Of a stretch of 64,000 nt of DNA, positions 62,596 through 64,000 are shown piece after piece. Location: assembly GCF_014467015.1 (NCBI RefSeq), contig NZ_CP058559.1:806001-870000 (forward strand), in the 5' to 3' direction. Under the pieces are notes generated by a model that worked only from the letters and a program-made list of their open reading frames with translations, had not been told where the DNA came from and did not search any database. Made by a program: the position numbers and the translations under genes. The stretch comes from Alkalicella caledoniensis. GTDB taxonomy: Bacteria; Bacillota; Proteinivoracia; Proteinivoracales; Proteinivoracaceae. Each line of letters starts with the position of its first letter. The stretch's first letter is position 1.

Positions 62596-62627
62596 TAAAA
62601 AACCCTTCACCATCAAGGCGAAGGGTT
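62596..62627 (-). terminator. Terminator of the second cold-shock gene
   Basis: On the minus strand AACCCTTCGCC pairs with GGTGAAGGGTT (one G-U) and is followed by TTTTT, 14 bases after the stop codon. Confidence 0.85.
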
Positions 62628-62640
62628 AAATATACAATAA

Positions 62641-62844
62641 CTATTTAATTACTGTAATGTTTTCTGCTTGAGGACCTTTAGGACCTTGAGCAACTTTGAA
62701 AGAAACGCTTTGGCCTTCTTCTAAAGTTTTGAAACCATCAGAGTTAATTTGTGAGAAATGAGCGAATACATCTGTACCGTCTTCTCCTGTAATAAAACCA
62801 AAACCTTTGTCTGCGTTAAACCATTTTACTGTACCATTCATCAT
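62641..62844 (-). CDS. Cold-shock protein (CspA family), paralogue 2
   Basis: The 67-residue protein is almost the same as paralogue 1 (KGFGFIT and VFAHFS motifs; changes such as SDGF for TDGF and SVSFKVAQG for KVTFKLAQG). ATG 62844 follows AGGAGG. Each paralogue has its own leader and terminator, so each can be regulated separately. Which is cold-inducible cannot be told from sequence. Confidence 0.92.
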   Translation of the reverse strand: MMNGTVKWFNADKGFGFITGEDGTDVFAHFSQINSDGFKTLEEGQSVSFKVAQGPKGPQAENITVIK

Positions 62845-62910
62845 AATGTGTACCTCCTAATTGTTTTTTCCTTAAATCTTTGAATTTAGATCGCAAGTAC
62901 ATTTTAAATT
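62845..62910 (-). promoter_or_regulatory. Conserved cold-shock leader segment, copy 2
   Basis: The minus-strand leader contains CAAAGATTT-AAGGAAAAAACAATTAGGAGG. The paralogue's leader (62362-62410) has the same arrangement with a few changes and one fewer base. Conservation outside the coding region suggests a regulatory leader rather than plain spacer. Confidence 0.45.
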
Positions 62911-63052
62911 AGGTTGATACTACATCTTGATAATGATCACCTTATATAAAAACATATGCTACCCTTTTATTCTTGTTTAAGTTTCTACTTATTCTAACAC
63001 ATCTAAAATTCAAAGTCAAATTTTACATTCTTTTTCTTTAAATAATTTTTCT

Positions 63053-63613
63053 TTAGGACTTAATTTCCTTAATCACCCGTGCTGGATTACCCCCTACAAC
63101 TACATTGTCAGGCGTGTCCTTAACAACCACAGCCCCTGAAGCAATTACTACATTGTTACCTATTGTAACCCCTGGATTAATTACCGCCCTACCCCCAATC
63201 CAAACATTGTCACCAATATTAACTGGCTTCCCAAATTCAACCCCAGAATTCCTTTGATGTGGGTCTAGTGGATGAGCAGCAGTGTATATATGTACCCCAG
63301 GTGCTAACATACAATTATCTCCTATTCTAACTTCACAAACATCTAAAATAACACAATCAAAATTTGCATAAAAGTTCTCTCCCACATGGATATTATATCC
63401 ATAATCACAACGGAAGTTTGGTTCAATAAAAATATTCTCTTTTGTAGAACCAAAAAGATTTTTTAACATTTCTGTACGCTTATCAACCTCTGATTCCAAT
63501 GATTGATTAAATAATCTAACCTTACCACGGGCTATTTGCCTATCCGAAGACAATTCTTTATCCCCAGGGTTGTACAGCTCACCTGCTAACATCTTCTCTT
63601 TTTCTGTTTTCAC
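63053..63613 (-). CDS. Maltose/galactoside O-acetyltransferase-like protein
   Basis: The 186-residue left-handed beta-helix transferase of the Maa/LacA family begins [18 protein letters not shown] and has repeated hexapeptides ([30 protein letters not shown]) ending in [13 protein letters not shown]. It transfers acetyl from acetyl-CoA to a sugar hydroxyl. The catalytic His is in [14 protein letters not shown] start behind AGAGGTGG. Its role here (detoxifying or wall-related) is open; it stands alone. Confidence 0.88.
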   Translation of the reverse strand: MKTEKEKMLAGELYNPGDKELSSDRQIARGKVRLFNQSLESEVDKRTEMLKNLFGSTKENIFIEPNFRCDYGYNIHVGENFYANFDCVILDVCEVRIGDNCMLAPGVHIYTAAHPLDPHQRNSGVEFGKPVNIGDNVWIGGRAVINPGVTIGNNVVIASGAVVVKDTPDNVVVGGNPARVIKEIKS

Positions 63614-63826
63614 GTTGCCACCTCTTCTACTTAATTATTTTGCCTATATCTACTATATTTATTTTATGAGCTATTTATATAAAATTTAGTGCACTATCTA
63701 CATTTAGTATCTGAAATACCCAAGATATAATATCCCATACCACCTAAGTGTATTACACAGTGTATATGAGGTCAATGATTTATTAGAATCTTCAAAGATT
63801 AATATTAATAAATTGCCAAATTTGTC

Positions 63827-63854
63827 TTGACATTAATTTTTAGCATGTTATTAT
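63827..63854 (+). promoter_or_regulatory. Sigma-A promoter, plus strand
   Basis: A perfect TTGACA at 63827-63832 and TATTAT at 63849-63854 are 16 bp apart. TATAAA at 63852-63857 is an alternative -10 with a longer spacer. Confidence 0.6.
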
Positions 63855-63900
63855 AAAACCATAAAATAATATTTTTTTCGGTGTGTTACTGATAAAACAG

Positions 63901-63944
63901 GCATAAACCGTAGTGATTTTTTTACTATAGGTTTATGCTTTTTT
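63901..63944 (+). terminator. Terminator between the promoter and the right-edge gene
   Basis: GCATAAACC / GGTTTATGC with an inner TAGT / ACTA stem is followed by six T residues. It lies about 45 bases after the predicted transcription start and 40 before the next start codon, so it would end transcription as a short RNA or act as an attenuator. Confidence 0.75.
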
Positions 63945-63984
63945 AAGTCTTAGAGAAACCTTAGCTATTAAAGGGGGCTAGAAT

Positions 63985-64000
63985 ATGTTGGATAAAGAGT
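63985..64000 (+). CDS. Start of a gene cut by the right edge
   Basis: ATG at 63985-63987 follows AAAGGGGG by 8 bases; only MLDKE is visible. Function cannot be told. Confidence 0.5.

Larger units (their letters stand above)
63614..63984. other. Divergent intergenic region, 371 bp
   Basis: This AT-rich spacer lies between the leftward O-acetyltransferase gene and a rightward gene starting at 63985. It contains a plus-strand promoter and a terminator (next entries). I see no other conserved element. Confidence 0.5.

Noticed and set aside
1-64000. CRISPR arrays, rRNA, intact tRNA genes, prophage or plasmid origin
   Set aside because: I looked for these and saw no convincing example in the window.

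Overview
The window is low-GC DNA from what looks like an anaerobic, probably spore-forming Clostridia-type Firmicute. The grounds are AGGAGG-type ribosome binding sites with many GTG and TTG starts, a T-box leader, LytS/YesN-type two-component systems, a SPOCS-domain protein, an aldehyde:ferredoxin oxidoreductase, a ferredoxin with four 4Fe-4S motifs and a BMC organelle. The sequence does not let me name a genus.

Left edge (1-3700): the first codons of an acyl-CoA dehydratase activase-like ATPase run off the left edge. Then come a lipoprotein made of two near-identical repeats, a D-2-hydroxyacid dehydrogenase and a Cof-type HAD phosphatase, the last three on the plus strand and each with its own terminator.

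Metabolosome (3698-21477, minus strand): an 18-gene, about 15-kb operon for a B12-dependent diol dehydratase microcompartment, in the order pduA-B-C-D-E-G-H-K-J-L, an EutJ-like ATPase, a flavoprotein, pduN-O-P-S, a membrane protein and pduT. Just upstream lie a soluble PocR-domain histidine kinase and an AraC-type response regulator, presumably its diol sensor. Shell (PduA, B, J, K, N, T), dehydratase (CDE), reactivase (GH), cobalamin adenosyltransferase (O), CoA-acylating aldehyde dehydrogenase (P), phosphotransacylase (L) and electron-transfer protein (S) are present. PduQ, PduW, PduM, PduF, PduV and PduX are not in the locus.

Middle (21600-31000): a split permease under a promoter whose spacer is a CsoR-like palindrome, an old-yellow-enzyme reductase with a small Fe-S protein, a DUF1540 peptide, a nucleotidase, a ferritin-like protein, and a BMP/RbsA-type ABC transporter with a DUF3798 binding protein.

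Xylose region (31186-40567): a XylFGH-like ABC transporter preceded by a LytS/YesN two-component system sandwiched between two membrane-anchored periplasmic binding proteins, all on the minus strand. Next is a tungsten-type AOR operon (ferredoxin, AOR, MoaD/ThiS-like).

Right half (43500-64000): a MecA-like penicillin-binding protein, a frameshifted nitroreductase, two decayed gene fragments, a glycosyltransferase with a SPOCS protein, a CofE-family protein, a CPBP protease, a CorC/HlyC-type protein, an ABC transporter with a YtrA-like GntR repressor and its 34-bp operator, a MutS-like membrane ATPase, a ROK sugar kinase, thrS with a threonine T-box, a secreted protein, two tandem cold-shock genes and an O-acetyltransferase.

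The most unusual signal is a pair of diverged copies (43710-43973 and 58587-58833) of a large non-coding element that folds into the same multi-helix structure, with about nine compensatory base-pair changes between copies. Each lies tail-to-tail with a gene terminator and is flanked by direct repeats of about 31-33 bp that include that terminator. I cannot match it to a known RNA family.
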